This document shows, in pieces, positions 1 to 7,341 of a stretch of 64,000 bases of DNA (within the stretch, counting starts at the first letter, position 1; every line of letters begins with the position of its first letter). The DNA comes from Bacteroidetes bacterium GWC2_46_850. Its GTDB lineage: Bacteria; Bacteroidota; Bacteroidia; Bacteroidales; Dysgonomonadaceae. The notes under the pieces are model-generated. The model made no database searches and was not told where the DNA came from. It saw only the letters and a program-made list of their open reading frames with translations. Made by a program: the position numbers and the translations under genes. Location: the NCBI GenBank assembly GCA_001768325.1, contig MENQ01000012.1, positions 62,001 to 126,000 on the forward strand. The letters run 5' to 3'.

Positions 1-384
1 CTGTACGCCGTGCGGTCCGCGCTGCAGGATGTCTGCGCCTGCTACATAATTCAGAAGGTCTTCGATGCTGCGCACCGGCGCCCGCTCAATTTCCTGTTTG
101 GAGATGATGGTTACCTGCTTGGCTGCCAGATTCAGCGGCAAACCCACTTTGGAGGCGGTAACCACTACTTCATCCAACTCCGTGGAGGGGATGCTGTCTA
201 ACGATCTTTCGGTGATAATCCTTTCTGCCGGTTCTGCCGTGGTCGCCTGGGCGCTCATCAGGGTGCAACCCGAAAGTACACCAATGGTGACTGTCTTGTG
301 CAAACTGTTGAAAACGCTGTACGACTTCCGTGCGAATCGTTTGAAACGAAACACCTTCTCCGTTTTCAATTGCTTTCTGTTCAT
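1..384 (-). CDS. TonB-dependent outer-membrane receptor, BtuB-like (N-terminal 128 residues; runs off left edge)
   Basis: The frame is open from an ATG at 382-384 to the window edge, so only the start of a large beta-barrel receptor is present. After a long basic N-terminal extension and a hydrophobic signal-like stretch (to about residue 48) comes a TonB-box-like DEVVVTAS (residues about 73-80). This is followed by the start of a plug domain (VTIISKQEIE, then SIEDLLNYVAGADILQRG), wording typical of BtuB-type cobalamin/siderophore receptors. Such receptors move large ligands across the outer membrane using TonB energy. The ligand cannot be told from this fragment. The basic extension before the signal peptide (FKRFARKSYSVFNSLHK) resembles that of other Bacteroidetes BtuB-like proteins. 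A -7 promoter element lies about 140 bases upstream. No cobalamin riboswitch was recognised in the leader. Confidence 0.8.
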   Translation of the reverse strand, partial: MNRKQLKTEKVFRFKRFARKSYSVFNSLHKTVTIGVLSGCTLMSAQATTAEPAERIITERSLDSIPSTELDEVVVTASKVGLPLNLAAKQVTIISKQEIERAPVRSIEDLLNYVAGADILQRGPHGVQ

Positions 385-525
385 GTTACTTTTGTTAAAA
401 AATTAATCATGCAAGTTGTATGTTTATAACGAACGCATTCTACAAATGCTGTTTTTGTATCTTGCTCCCGTTATGTATACTGCAAATTACATGCGAAAGT
501 TGGGTTATTAATAAATAATTCGCTG

Positions 526-533
526 CAAAAGTA
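526..533 (-). promoter_or_regulatory. Bacteroidetes -7 element for the BtuB-like receptor gene
   Basis: Read on the minus strand this is TACTTTTG, a perfect match to TAnnTTTG. Transcription would start near 520, leaving a leader of about 135 nt before the receptor start codon, long enough to hold a regulatory RNA, although I recognise none. Confidence 0.5.
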
Positions 534-560
534 AGATAAATTATGGCAGTTTGAAAAAGA

Positions 561-1094
561 TTATGGCTCGAAAAAGGAAAAATGGACACTCCCATAGGCA
601 CGTTCCTCCAGGAAGTGAGGCCGATGGGAGAAATTGAATTTTCTGGAATGTTCCAACACAAACAGCCCCTCTGCCATCAGCAGATTCTTTTCAAAGATGA
701 GATCCGGCAGTTGCTCAATTCCTGCAAGCTCGTAGGGCGGGTCGGCAAAAATAAAATCAAACTGCTGTCTCAGCGATTGCAGATATTTGAAGACATCAGC
801 CCTGACCGGGAAAAGCTCCTTTGTGCCCAGCTTCTCCTGCGCATGACAGATGAAGTTGAAATGATTTTGATTCTGTTCCACGCTTACCACATAGGGGCAG
901 CCCCGTGAGACCAGCTCCAGTGCAATGCTCCCGGTACCGGAAAAAAGATCGAGCGCAGTAGTTTCTTCCCAGTCTATCCTGTTGTTCAGAATATTGAAAA
1001 GGTTCTCCTTTGCGAAATCGGTTGTGGGCCTCGCTTTCAGGTTGGAAGGTACCTGTATCCTTCTCGATTTATATTTTCCGCTGATTATACGCAT
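561..1094 (-). CDS. rsmD: 16S rRNA (guanine966-N2)-methyltransferase RsmD
   Basis: RsmD methylates G966 of 16S rRNA in the 30S subunit using S-adenosylmethionine. The 177-residue protein has the family's usual size and opening (MRIISGKYKSRRI, then RPTTDFAKENLFNIL). It has the SAM-binding motif LDLFSGTGSIALE (about residues 48-60) and the N-methyltransferase catalytic tetrapeptide in FADPPYE (about residues 115-121). Its start overlaps the end of the DUF3822 gene by 10 bases, so the two are probably translationally coupled in an operon that also includes the upstream hypothetical gene. Confidence 0.95.
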   Translation of the reverse strand: MRIISGKYKSRRIQVPSNLKARPTTDFAKENLFNILNNRIDWEETTALDLFSGTGSIALELVSRGCPYVVSVEQNQNHFNFICHAQEKLGTKELFPVRADVFKYLQSLRQQFDFIFADPPYELAGIEQLPDLIFEKNLLMAEGLFVLEHSRKFNFSHRPHFLEERAYGSVHFSFFEP

Positions 1095-1900
1095 AGGGCA
1101 GCTAGAATATCGGTGGGAAGTGTTCTTCTTTGCGCTTCGGTGAGCATGACTCTCGGATGCAGGTCGATATACTCCACCCGGCGAATCAGTTTCTTTAATA
1201 TGTCGACTTCTGTTTTGTGTGCTTCAATACTTCCCGAGAGGCAGAGCCTGTCGGCGGTCTGACTGAGATTCAGCTTTTCCCATACACTGGCAATATGGTA
1301 AGTGGTGTCATGTGGGTTTACACAGGCAAAGGTGTTGGCCGAGAGTAGCCTGTTACCCTCACAACAGATGATGCTGACGTAGTTGTCGTGAAAATCAACA
1401 AAGCAACTCTTCGTCTTTTCATCTTTCTGTTCTGTCTCAAACAACTGTATCAGTGGCGTGATATGATGATGAAAGGTCGGATTCCACAAATTACGCAGTA
1501 AAAAGGCATGCACCTCTGCCTGCATATCAAACAGTATATGCCAGGAACCTGTTAAAGTAGCCTCACTCAACACCATGCCCTGTGGATCCTGAAAATTGAA
1601 ATGAAACAATTCTTTCACTTTTTTCTTGTCAAAAAAAACATCGGGCACGAGGGTATACTGAGCAGAAACTGTTGTTACAGTGGTTTTATTGAATACCTGA
1701 CTGAAAAAGCCCAGATCAAAAATCACCTTCTTGATATGGTCGAGATAAGATAACTTATTTCCCAGTGAAGTCTCCTGAAAGTGGAAAATGGATGGGTTAG
1801 CAGGAGAATAGATGTAAAAAGAAAATCCATCCGGCGTAAGCCGAATGGATAAATTGTATTCGTCGGAATGTCCTAAATCGATATTTTCCGGTAAAAACAT
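1085..1900 (-). CDS. DUF3822 family protein
   Basis: This 271-residue protein matches my recollection of the Bacteroidetes DUF3822 family: an N-terminal half with NLSIRLTPDGFSFYIYS, and later repeats of short beta-strands (FVDFHDNYVSIICCEGNRLLSANTFAC). The fold looks like an actin/pilus-ATPase-related one, but no ATP-binding motif is clear and the function is unknown. There is no signal peptide or membrane segment, so it is probably cytoplasmic. It sits 24 bases downstream of the hypothetical gene at 1925 and overlaps rsmD by 10 bases. The same pairing with rsmD is familiar from other Bacteroidales, which suggests but does not prove a link to RNA or ribosome metabolism. Confidence 0.75.
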   Translation of the reverse strand: MFLPENIDLGHSDEYNLSIRLTPDGFSFYIYSPANPSIFHFQETSLGNKLSYLDHIKKVIFDLGFFSQVFNKTTVTTVSAQYTLVPDVFFDKKKVKELFHFNFQDPQGMVLSEATLTGSWHILFDMQAEVHAFLLRNLWNPTFHHHITPLIQLFETEQKDEKTKSCFVDFHDNYVSIICCEGNRLLSANTFACVNPHDTTYHIASVWEKLNLSQTADRLCLSGSIEAHKTEVDILKKLIRRVEYIDLHPRVMLTEAQRRTLPTDILAALCV

Positions 1901-1924
1901 ATTGCGTTGAGGCTGTCAAGCCTG

Positions 1925-2629
1925 TTATTCCCAGTTTCCTGCGTTGTTGTTGGCTACTTCCAGTGAACCTACCTGCATGCCTGGATATTTTTTTCCGGGA
2001 CGGTCGAGTACCTCCTGAATCTTCTGATTCAGCAGTTTCTGATCGAGGTCTCCCAAATACACCGAGTAGGGAGCTTTGGCTTCAAACACCTGAATGGGAT
2101 ATCCTGAAGCAGTGATCAATGAGTCGGTTGCCATCTCGAATTCTGCACCCTGTGCAAAAGGTACATACTTCAGTGAATCAATGCTGAATTGATTACGATT
2201 CGGGTACAATACTTGTACTGCAGGTGAGTATAGGGAGTCTCTCACCAGCTGGGGAGCATTTTTCGATTCATCCCATAAACCGGCATCTTTAATGGCTTTT
2301 TCGTTGCCAGAACGGATAATCTTCATTGCTTTTTCTTCTGTCATGCCAGCTTCCAACTGAGCCTCGCTAAGATCACCCGATTTTATGAGTGTAGCAATTT
2401 TACCATCTTTCACAAAATTGATGAGTGTATCGAAACTGCTTGTGTAGGCGCCGGTCTGGGAGCGCAGAGCAACCTGTGCCGTGCGGATGTCGACCAGTCG
2501 CTGGATGACAGCCTTATCACGTTTAGCAACTTCCGTATTGAAATCAATGGGCCCCTGGATACTTCTCCAACTGATGTACGCTAAAAGAACAATGGCTAGT
2601 GCTAAAAGCACCCTCATTACAACTTTCAT
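1925..2629 (-). CDS. conserved hypothetical membrane-anchored protein
   Basis: I recognise no named family. The 234-residue product begins with one hydrophobic helix (VLLALAIVLLAYISW, residues 7-21) and then a long soluble region, so it is probably anchored in the inner membrane with a periplasmic body. The segment after the helix (DKAVIQRLVDIRTAQVALRSQTG) resembles the pilin-like helix of type II pseudopilins followed by a YTSSFDTL-type turn, but there is no prepilin peptidase site. It is first in the leftward operon with DUF3822 and rsmD and has a good promoter element 57 bases upstream. Confidence 0.6.
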   Translation of the reverse strand: MKVVMRVLLALAIVLLAYISWRSIQGPIDFNTEVAKRDKAVIQRLVDIRTAQVALRSQTGAYTSSFDTLINFVKDGKIATLIKSGDLSEAQLEAGMTEEKAMKIIRSGNEKAIKDAGLWDESKNAPQLVRDSLYSPAVQVLYPNRNQFSIDSLKYVPFAQGAEFEMATDSLITASGYPIQVFEAKAPYSVYLGDLDQKLLNQKIQEVLDRPGKKYPGMQVGSLEVANNNAGNWE

Positions 2630-2685
2630 GGACTTTTTCTTTTTAGTTTATACTGTTTTGATTTTGATTTTCTGATTTTAGACTA

Positions 2686-2693
2686 CAAATTTA
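2686..2693 (-). promoter_or_regulatory. -7 element for the hypothetical/DUF3822/rsmD operon
   Basis: The minus strand reads TAAATTTG, a perfect TAnnTTTG, 57 bases upstream of the start at 2629. No strong -33 element is seen. Confidence 0.5.
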
Positions 2694-2743
2694 GAAAAAG
2701 AATGATAATTGTGCTACTTTTACCGGAAAAATTACCAAAAAAA

Positions 2744-4171
2744 ATGGTTAATCGTTTCTTTATTGAGAAAATCAACGAGAATTTCCCCTATAGTTTTACA
2801 AACGACCAACAGAAAGCCCTCGATAAAATTGTTGATTTTCTTTTTTCCGGAATCGTCGATCAGCTTTTCCTCTTGACCGGATATGCCGGAACAGGTAAAT
2901 CTTCACTGATCGGGAGTCTGGTAAGGACAATGACTCAGTTCAGACAGAAAACCATCCTGCTTGCGCCCACCGGCCGTGCGGCAAAGGTGTTTTCAAGTTA
3001 TGCAGCACAACAAGCCTATACCATTCACAAGAAGATTTATCGCCAGCAAAAGTTCGCCGAAGGAACCCCCAGCTTCACGCTGGCCGAAAATCTGCACAAA
3101 CAGACACTGTTCATTGTAGACGAGGCATCGATGATTAACAATGAATCGGCCGATTTCTCCCTCTTCGGTACAGGAAGACTGCTCGACGATCTGATTGAGT
3201 ATGTATATTCTGGCGAAGGATGCAGGATGTTGCTGATCGGCGATAATGCCCAGCTGCCACCGGTGAAGCAGGAAAACAGTCCTGCTCTCGACAAGGAGGT
3301 GTTGCGTTCCTATTCTTTGCAGGTTACCGACGCTACCCTTACCGAGATCGTGCGGCAGGCAGAAGAATCGGGGATACTTCATAATGCTACCCTGCTCAGG
3401 AATGCGTTGCGGTTTGAGGATACCGGCGACTATCCAAAACTGCATATCAACGGATTTGCCGATGTGAAGCGGATCACCGGTACAGAGCTGATCGATGAAA
3501 TCGGAGATGCCTACAGGAGAGATGGCATGGAGGAGACCATCGTCATATCACGCTCCAATAAACGGGTGAATGCCTACAATAATGGAATCAGAAATAGGGT
3601 GCTCTACCGGGAAGAGGAGCTCTCCACGGGAGATATTCTGATGATTACCAAAAATAACTATTTTTGGGTAGAAGGTTTTGAGAACCTCGACTTTCTGGCA
3701 AATGGCGAGTTCGTGGAAGTGATGCGTGTCAAAGGCGAAGAAGTCATGTATGGCTTCCGTTTTTGTAACGTCCTGCTGTATCATCGTGATTATGATATTG
3801 AGTTTGAGGCAAAAATAATCATGGACGTCCTGCATACCGAAGTGCCTGGTCTCAGCCGTGCACAGAATGATCTTTTGTTTGCCAACGTGATGGAAGATTA
3901 TGCAGATATTTCACAGAAACGATTGCGGTATAAAAAAGTAAAAGAAAATCCCTATTTCAATGCGTTGCAGGTGAAATATGGATATGCCGTCACCTGTCAC
4001 AAGGCACAGGGTGGGGAGTGGAGGAATGTATTTCTCGATCTGGGTTATGTGCAACAAGCCTATATGGGTGAAAACTTCTATCGCTGGCTTTATACCTCCA
4101 TCACCCGTAGTTCGGAGAGACTCTGGCTGGTAAATTTACCCGACGATTTTGTGGCACTTCCCAAAATATGA
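2744..4171 (+). CDS. RecD-like ATP-dependent DNA helicase (superfamily 1)
   Basis: An SF1 helicase of the RecD/TraA/AAA_30 type that unwinds DNA with ATP. Seen in order: FTNDQQKALDKIVDFL (Q-motif region), Walker A GYAGTGKSS, LLAPTGRAAKVFS (motif Ia), Walker B IVDEASM, GDNAQLPPV (motif III), and the C-terminal UvrD_C_2 signature YAVTCHKAQGGEW with YTSITRSSERLWLV (motifs V/VI). At about 475 residues it is shorter than RecD2 and lacks its N-terminal domains, as is usual for this Bacteroidetes helicase. An ATG at 2702 would add 14 hydrophobic/basic residues; I prefer 2744 because homology-like sequence begins just after it. No RecB or RecC is nearby, so it probably acts alone in repair or replication restart. 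Confidence 0.88.
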   Translation: MVNRFFIEKINENFPYSFTNDQQKALDKIVDFLFSGIVDQLFLLTGYAGTGKSSLIGSLVRTMTQFRQKTILLAPTGRAAKVFSSYAAQQAYTIHKKIYRQQKFAEGTPSFTLAENLHKQTLFIVDEASMINNESADFSLFGTGRLLDDLIEYVYSGEGCRMLLIGDNAQLPPVKQENSPALDKEVLRSYSLQVTDATLTEIVRQAEESGILHNATLLRNALRFEDTGDYPKLHINGFADVKRITGTELIDEIGDAYRRDGMEETIVISRSNKRVNAYNNGIRNRVLYREEELSTGDILMITKNNYFWVEGFENLDFLANGEFVEVMRVKGEEVMYGFRFCNVLLYHRDYDIEFEAKIIMDVLHTEVPGLSRAQNDLLFANVMEDYADISQKRLRYKKVKENPYFNALQVKYGYAVTCHKAQGGEWRNVFLDLGYVQQAYMGENFYRWLYTSITRSSERLWLVNLPDDFVALPKI

Positions 4172-4172
4172 T

Positions 4173-4180
4173 TACTTTTG
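4173..4180 (+). promoter_or_regulatory. -7 element for the 4251 gene and rsmI
   Basis: TACTTTTG, a perfect TAnnTTTG, lies directly after the helicase stop codon and about 70 bases before the next start. It suggests the following two genes have their own promoter. Confidence 0.5.
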
Positions 4181-4250
4181 CATATGATGAAAACTGTTTT
4201 TGCCTTTCTAAGGTCATATCAGTTTAAAACTTCATGATAAAACTTGTAGG

Positions 4251-4973
4251 ATGTCGGAAATAAGAAACGATTACTTCAACCGGTTGCTACACGAAATTAG
4301 GTCGTTGGAGCAACGCTTGTTGTCTCTTCGGAACAGCGGCACTTTGCCTTTTTCATTTTTCAGTGAATCTTTCAACAAAACCCAGGAGATTTCGCGCTTG
4401 CTGCACGAACTGGAGTTTTTGCAGATCGAAGAAATGAAACAGCAAATGGAACAGCTGGTACAGTTTTTATCGGAGGTGAAACAGGAAAACAACCCAGTGC
4501 AGGAAAGCAACCCCGTACAGGAAAGCAACCCCGTGCAAGAAAGTGTGACATCCGAAAAGCAGATTACAACCCAAGATGAAACCGTAAGAAACCATTATGC
4601 CGAAGGTCTTGCGTTGCCTGAATACAGAAATCCACGTGCTGCCAAAACAGAATTATCTCCTGAAGAATTACAAACCGATTCACAGCAAACAGACAAGGAG
4701 ATAATACCGGTCGTTCCCTCTTTGAACGATAAGATCGGTGCTCCCACAACGGCCCTGGATCTGAGACGCAGCATCAGCCTGAACGACCGTTTTTTATTTC
4801 AACGGGAACTATTCCACAACAACAGAGAGGAAATGAATCAGATGATGATTCGTTTAAATGCTTTTGATGATTTTGTCCAGGCCGAAAGTTATTTGAGAGA
4901 ACATTGCAGTTGGGATTTTGATACTCCGGTGGTGGAGGACTTTATGAGAGCTATAAAAAAAGGTTTTGTATAA
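4251..4973 (+). CDS. conserved hypothetical protein with short repeat linker
   Basis: The 240-residue product is unrecognised. Its N-terminal about 80 residues are predicted helical/coiled coil (EIRSLEQRLLSL, LLHELEFLQIEEMKQQMEQL). A low-complexity linker follows with three exact copies of NPVQES. The conserved-looking C-terminal about 75 residues contain SLNDRFLFQRELF and a helical region ending in DTPVVEDFMRAIKKGFV. The SLNDRF/LF block followed by helices recurs in Bacteroidales proteins of unknown role. No signal peptide or membrane segment is seen. It lies 14 bases upstream of rsmI and is probably co-transcribed with it. Confidence 0.7.
   Translation: MSEIRNDYFNRLLHEIRSLEQRLLSLRNSGTLPFSFFSESFNKTQEISRLLHELEFLQIEEMKQQMEQLVQFLSEVKQENNPVQESNPVQESNPVQESVTSEKQITTQDETVRNHYAEGLALPEYRNPRAAKTELSPEELQTDSQQTDKEIIPVVPSLNDKIGAPTTALDLRRSISLNDRFLFQRELFHNNREEMNQMMIRLNAFDDFVQAESYLREHCSWDFDTPVVEDFMRAIKKGFV
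4491..4544 (+). repeat. 18-base in-frame tandem repeat, three copies
   Basis: Units at 4491-4508, 4509-4526 and 4527-4544 differ by only a few bases and each encodes NPVQES in the linker of the hypothetical protein. Because the unit is a multiple of three, copy number could change without breaking the frame. Confidence 0.9.
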
Positions 4974-4987
4974 CCATTTGACTGCAT

Positions 4988-5662
4988 ATGGATACAGGGA
5001 AACTTTATGTAATACCCACTCCGGTCGGTAATCTGGAAGACATGACATTCCGGGCAATTAACCTGTTGAAGGAATGTGATCTCATACTGGCTGAAGATAC
5101 CCGTACCAGTGGATTCCTGTTAAAACATTACGGAATAGAAACGCGCATGCAATCGCATCATAAATTTAACGAGCATAAAACAACCGATGAAATGGTGGAG
5201 CAGTTGAGGGGAGGTACCCGGATGGCACTGATATCCGACGCTGGAACACCCGCCATCTCCGATCCGGGTTTCTTACTCGTGAGAGCATGCATCCAGGCTG
5301 GAGTTGATGTGGAATGCCTTCCCGGGGCTACTGCTTTTGTACCTGCCCTGGTTGAATCGGGATTGCCCTGCGATCGTTTTTGTTTTGAGGGATTCCTGCC
5401 ACAAAAAAAAGGCAGACAAACACGACTTCAGCAACTTGCTGAGGAAAGCCGAACCATGATATTCTACGAATCTCCCTACCGTGTCCTGAAAACTCTTACT
5501 CAATTTGCGGTGCATTTTGGAAACAAAAGGGAAGCATCGGTATCGAGGGAGATTTCCAAAATTTATGCAGAAACAGTGAGGGGGACACTGGAAGAATTGA
5601 TTAACCATTTTACCCTGCAAACACCCAGGGGCGAATTTGTCATTGTTGTTGCAGGGAATTAG
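4988..5662 (+). CDS. rsmI: 16S rRNA (cytidine1402-2'-O)-methyltransferase RsmI
   Basis: RsmI adds the 2'-O-methyl group to C1402 in the decoding centre of 16S rRNA. The 224-residue protein has the full set of tetrapyrrole-methylase-fold signatures: LYVIPTPVGNLEDMTFRA at the N-terminus, LAEDTRTSG (about residue 35), ISDAGTPAISDPGFLLV (about 80-97), LPGATAFVPALVESGLP (about 115-131), FEGFLP, and the C-terminal VSREISKIYAE. The family is often somewhat longer (about 280 residues) because of a C-terminal domain that is missing here, as in other Bacteroidetes copies. It pairs functionally with the rsmH gene found later in the window, which modifies the same nucleotide. Confidence 0.95.
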   Translation: MDTGKLYVIPTPVGNLEDMTFRAINLLKECDLILAEDTRTSGFLLKHYGIETRMQSHHKFNEHKTTDEMVEQLRGGTRMALISDAGTPAISDPGFLLVRACIQAGVDVECLPGATAFVPALVESGLPCDRFCFEGFLPQKKGRQTRLQQLAEESRTMIFYESPYRVLKTLTQFAVHFGNKREASVSREISKIYAETVRGTLEELINHFTLQTPRGEFVIVVAGN

Positions 5663-5725
5663 AATGACTGTCATCAAACTATTTTATATATTTAATTGTT
5701 TTATAAAAAGACTAAAATTGAAATT

Positions 5726-6580
5726 ATGAAAAAGAATTGGCTATTTATGCTTATCGTTGGACTGATTGTATCATGTACCAACGTAAAAGAGTCGAAAGAA
5801 TATAAGGAAATACAGGCTCAAAGAGACTCTCTTCTGATGCTGTCTGCTGGTACCCAGCAGGAGGCTGCCGAGATGATGGCTGTGATTAGTGAAGTCGAAG
5901 CCAACTTTGCGAAAATCAGGGAGGCGGAAAGTTATATTTCCACCCAGTCGGCACAGAGCGGTGAGATGAGTCAGGACACCAAAGATCGTGTGAATGAAAA
6001 CTTCAAAATGATCAGCGAGATCCTGCAACGCAACAAGAAACAGCTGGATGAACTGAACAAGAAGCAAAGTGGAAGTAACAAAGAGATCTCTTCACTCAAG
6101 AACACCATCAACAGATTGAACAATGAGATGAAGGAAAGTGCTGTCCGACTGACCGAATTGCAAAATCAACTTTCGCTGAAAGATGAACAGATTGCACAGC
6201 TTTCGCAGGATGTTACCTCACTTGCTTATGAAACCCAACAACAGTCTACCACCATCAGGGAGCAGGACAAGACGCTTCACACAGCCTATTACGTGTTTGG
6301 TACAGGCAATGAGTTGAAAGATCAGAAGATTCTGTCAGGTGGTTTTCTGCAGCAGACAAGGGTCATGAAAGATACTTTTAACAAAGACTACTTTTTGCAG
6401 ATCGATATCCGTGATGTAACGGAAATACCGTTGTATGCACCGAAAGGAAAGTTGTGGTCTACCCATCCCGAAGGAACCTATGAGTTTGTAAAAGGAAGTG
6501 ATGGGAATCTGGTGTTTCGCATCACCGATACGCAACGTTTCTGGAGTCTGACAAAATATCTTATCATAGAAGTAAATTAA
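5726..6580 (+). CDS. coiled-coil lipoprotein
   Basis: The start at 5726 is chosen because it gives a clean lipoprotein signal (MKKNWLFMLIVGLIVSC, modified Cys at about residue 17); an in-frame ATG at 5696 would add ten polar residues in front. Residues about 25-180 are mostly heptad-like helix (SGSNKEISSLKNTINRLNNEMKES, LQNQLSLKDEQIAQLSQDV). A C-terminal globular domain of about 95 residues follows (TAYYVFGTGNELKDQKIL, then a beta-rich end). The product is probably in the envelope. I recognise the layout from Bacteroidales hypothetical proteins but know no function. A perfect-stem terminator follows the gene. Confidence 0.75.
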   Translation: MKKNWLFMLIVGLIVSCTNVKESKEYKEIQAQRDSLLMLSAGTQQEAAEMMAVISEVEANFAKIREAESYISTQSAQSGEMSQDTKDRVNENFKMISEILQRNKKQLDELNKKQSGSNKEISSLKNTINRLNNEMKESAVRLTELQNQLSLKDEQIAQLSQDVTSLAYETQQQSTTIREQDKTLHTAYYVFGTGNELKDQKILSGGFLQQTRVMKDTFNKDYFLQIDIRDVTEIPLYAPKGKLWSTHPEGTYEFVKGSDGNLVFRITDTQRFWSLTKYLIIEVN

Positions 6581-6607
6581 CCCGATCCGTTAAATTTGAG
6601 TTATCTG

Positions 6608-6642
6608 TCACGGAGTGAATAAAAATCACTCCGTGATTGTTT
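6608..6642 (+). terminator. intrinsic terminator after the coiled-coil lipoprotein gene
   Basis: An 11-base perfect inverted repeat (left arm 6608-6618, right arm 6626-6636) with a 7-base A/T loop is followed by TTGTTT. It starts 28 bases after the lipoprotein stop. Its position argues against the TTG at 6637 as the start of the next gene. Confidence 0.85.
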
Positions 6643-6648
6643 AAAGAA

Positions 6649-7341
6649 ATGAGCTACAGGAATCTTTTTATTGATCTGGATGATACCCTCTGGGATATTC
6701 ACCTTAACGGCAGGGAATGTCTGGAGGAGATATATCTGGATTATGGTTACGCGAAATATTATCCCAGTTTTTCAGATTACTACGCAGTATATATGCCCGG
6801 CAACCTGCGTCTTTGGGCAATGTACAGGCAGGGAGAAATCCGAAAGGAGGAACTCATAGTAGAGCGTTTTCTGGCACCGGTGAGGGCTTTCGGTATCGAC
6901 GACCCGGAATATGCCAGGAAACTGAGTGACGATTTTCTGGAGCGTACAACCCGCAAGACACGTCTTATAGAGGGGACTTTGGAACTTCTGGATTACCTGA
7001 AACCGCGTTACCGCATGCACATCCTTTCAAACGGATTTCGGGAGGTACAATATAAAAAGATTGAAAACTCTGGATTGAAACCCTACTTCGATAAGATCAT
7101 TCTTTCGGAGGATGCCGGCATCAACAAGCCGCACCCCGACATGTTTACCTATGCACTTAAAAATACCAACTCCCGACGCAATCAGACCATCATGATTGGT
7201 GATAGCTGGGATGCCGATATCGTGGGGGCACACCAGAGCCGTATCGCGCAAATTTGGTTTAACCCTGCTGCCGAGCCAGCCGACGGTTTTGAACCCACAC
7301 ATACTGTACGGACGCTGGCTGAAATTAAGGATATACTGTAA
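6649..7341 (+). CDS. HAD-superfamily hydrolase, YjjG-type nucleotidase
   Basis: A 230-residue HAD phosphatase. Motif I is FIDLDDTLWD (nucleophile and acid aspartates), motif II is the serine of ILSNGF, motif III is the lysine of NKPHPD and motif IV is MIGDSWDADIVGA. The helical cap between motifs I and II makes it a C1-cap enzyme. The wording is closest to YjjG, a 5'-nucleotidase preferring non-canonical pyrimidine nucleotides, but substrate assignment inside HAD families is unreliable. The ATG at 6649 is preferred over the TTG at 6637, which abuts a terminator stem. Its last 17 bases overlap the convergent arginine deiminase gene. Confidence 0.88.
   Translation: MSYRNLFIDLDDTLWDIHLNGRECLEEIYLDYGYAKYYPSFSDYYAVYMPGNLRLWAMYRQGEIRKEELIVERFLAPVRAFGIDDPEYARKLSDDFLERTTRKTRLIEGTLELLDYLKPRYRMHILSNGFREVQYKKIENSGLKPYFDKIILSEDAGINKPHPDMFTYALKNTNSRRNQTIMIGDSWDADIVGAHQSRIAQIWFNPAAEPADGFEPTHTVRTLAEIKDIL

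Noticed and set aside
385-525. Cobalamin riboswitch in the leader of the BtuB-like receptor gene
   Set aside because: The leader lacks the conserved B12 box and is shorter than typical cobalamin riboswitches; only a small hairpin is seen.
6637-6648. TTG start for the HAD hydrolase
   Set aside because: It directly abuts the right arm of a perfect terminator stem; the ATG four codons later begins the conserved fold.
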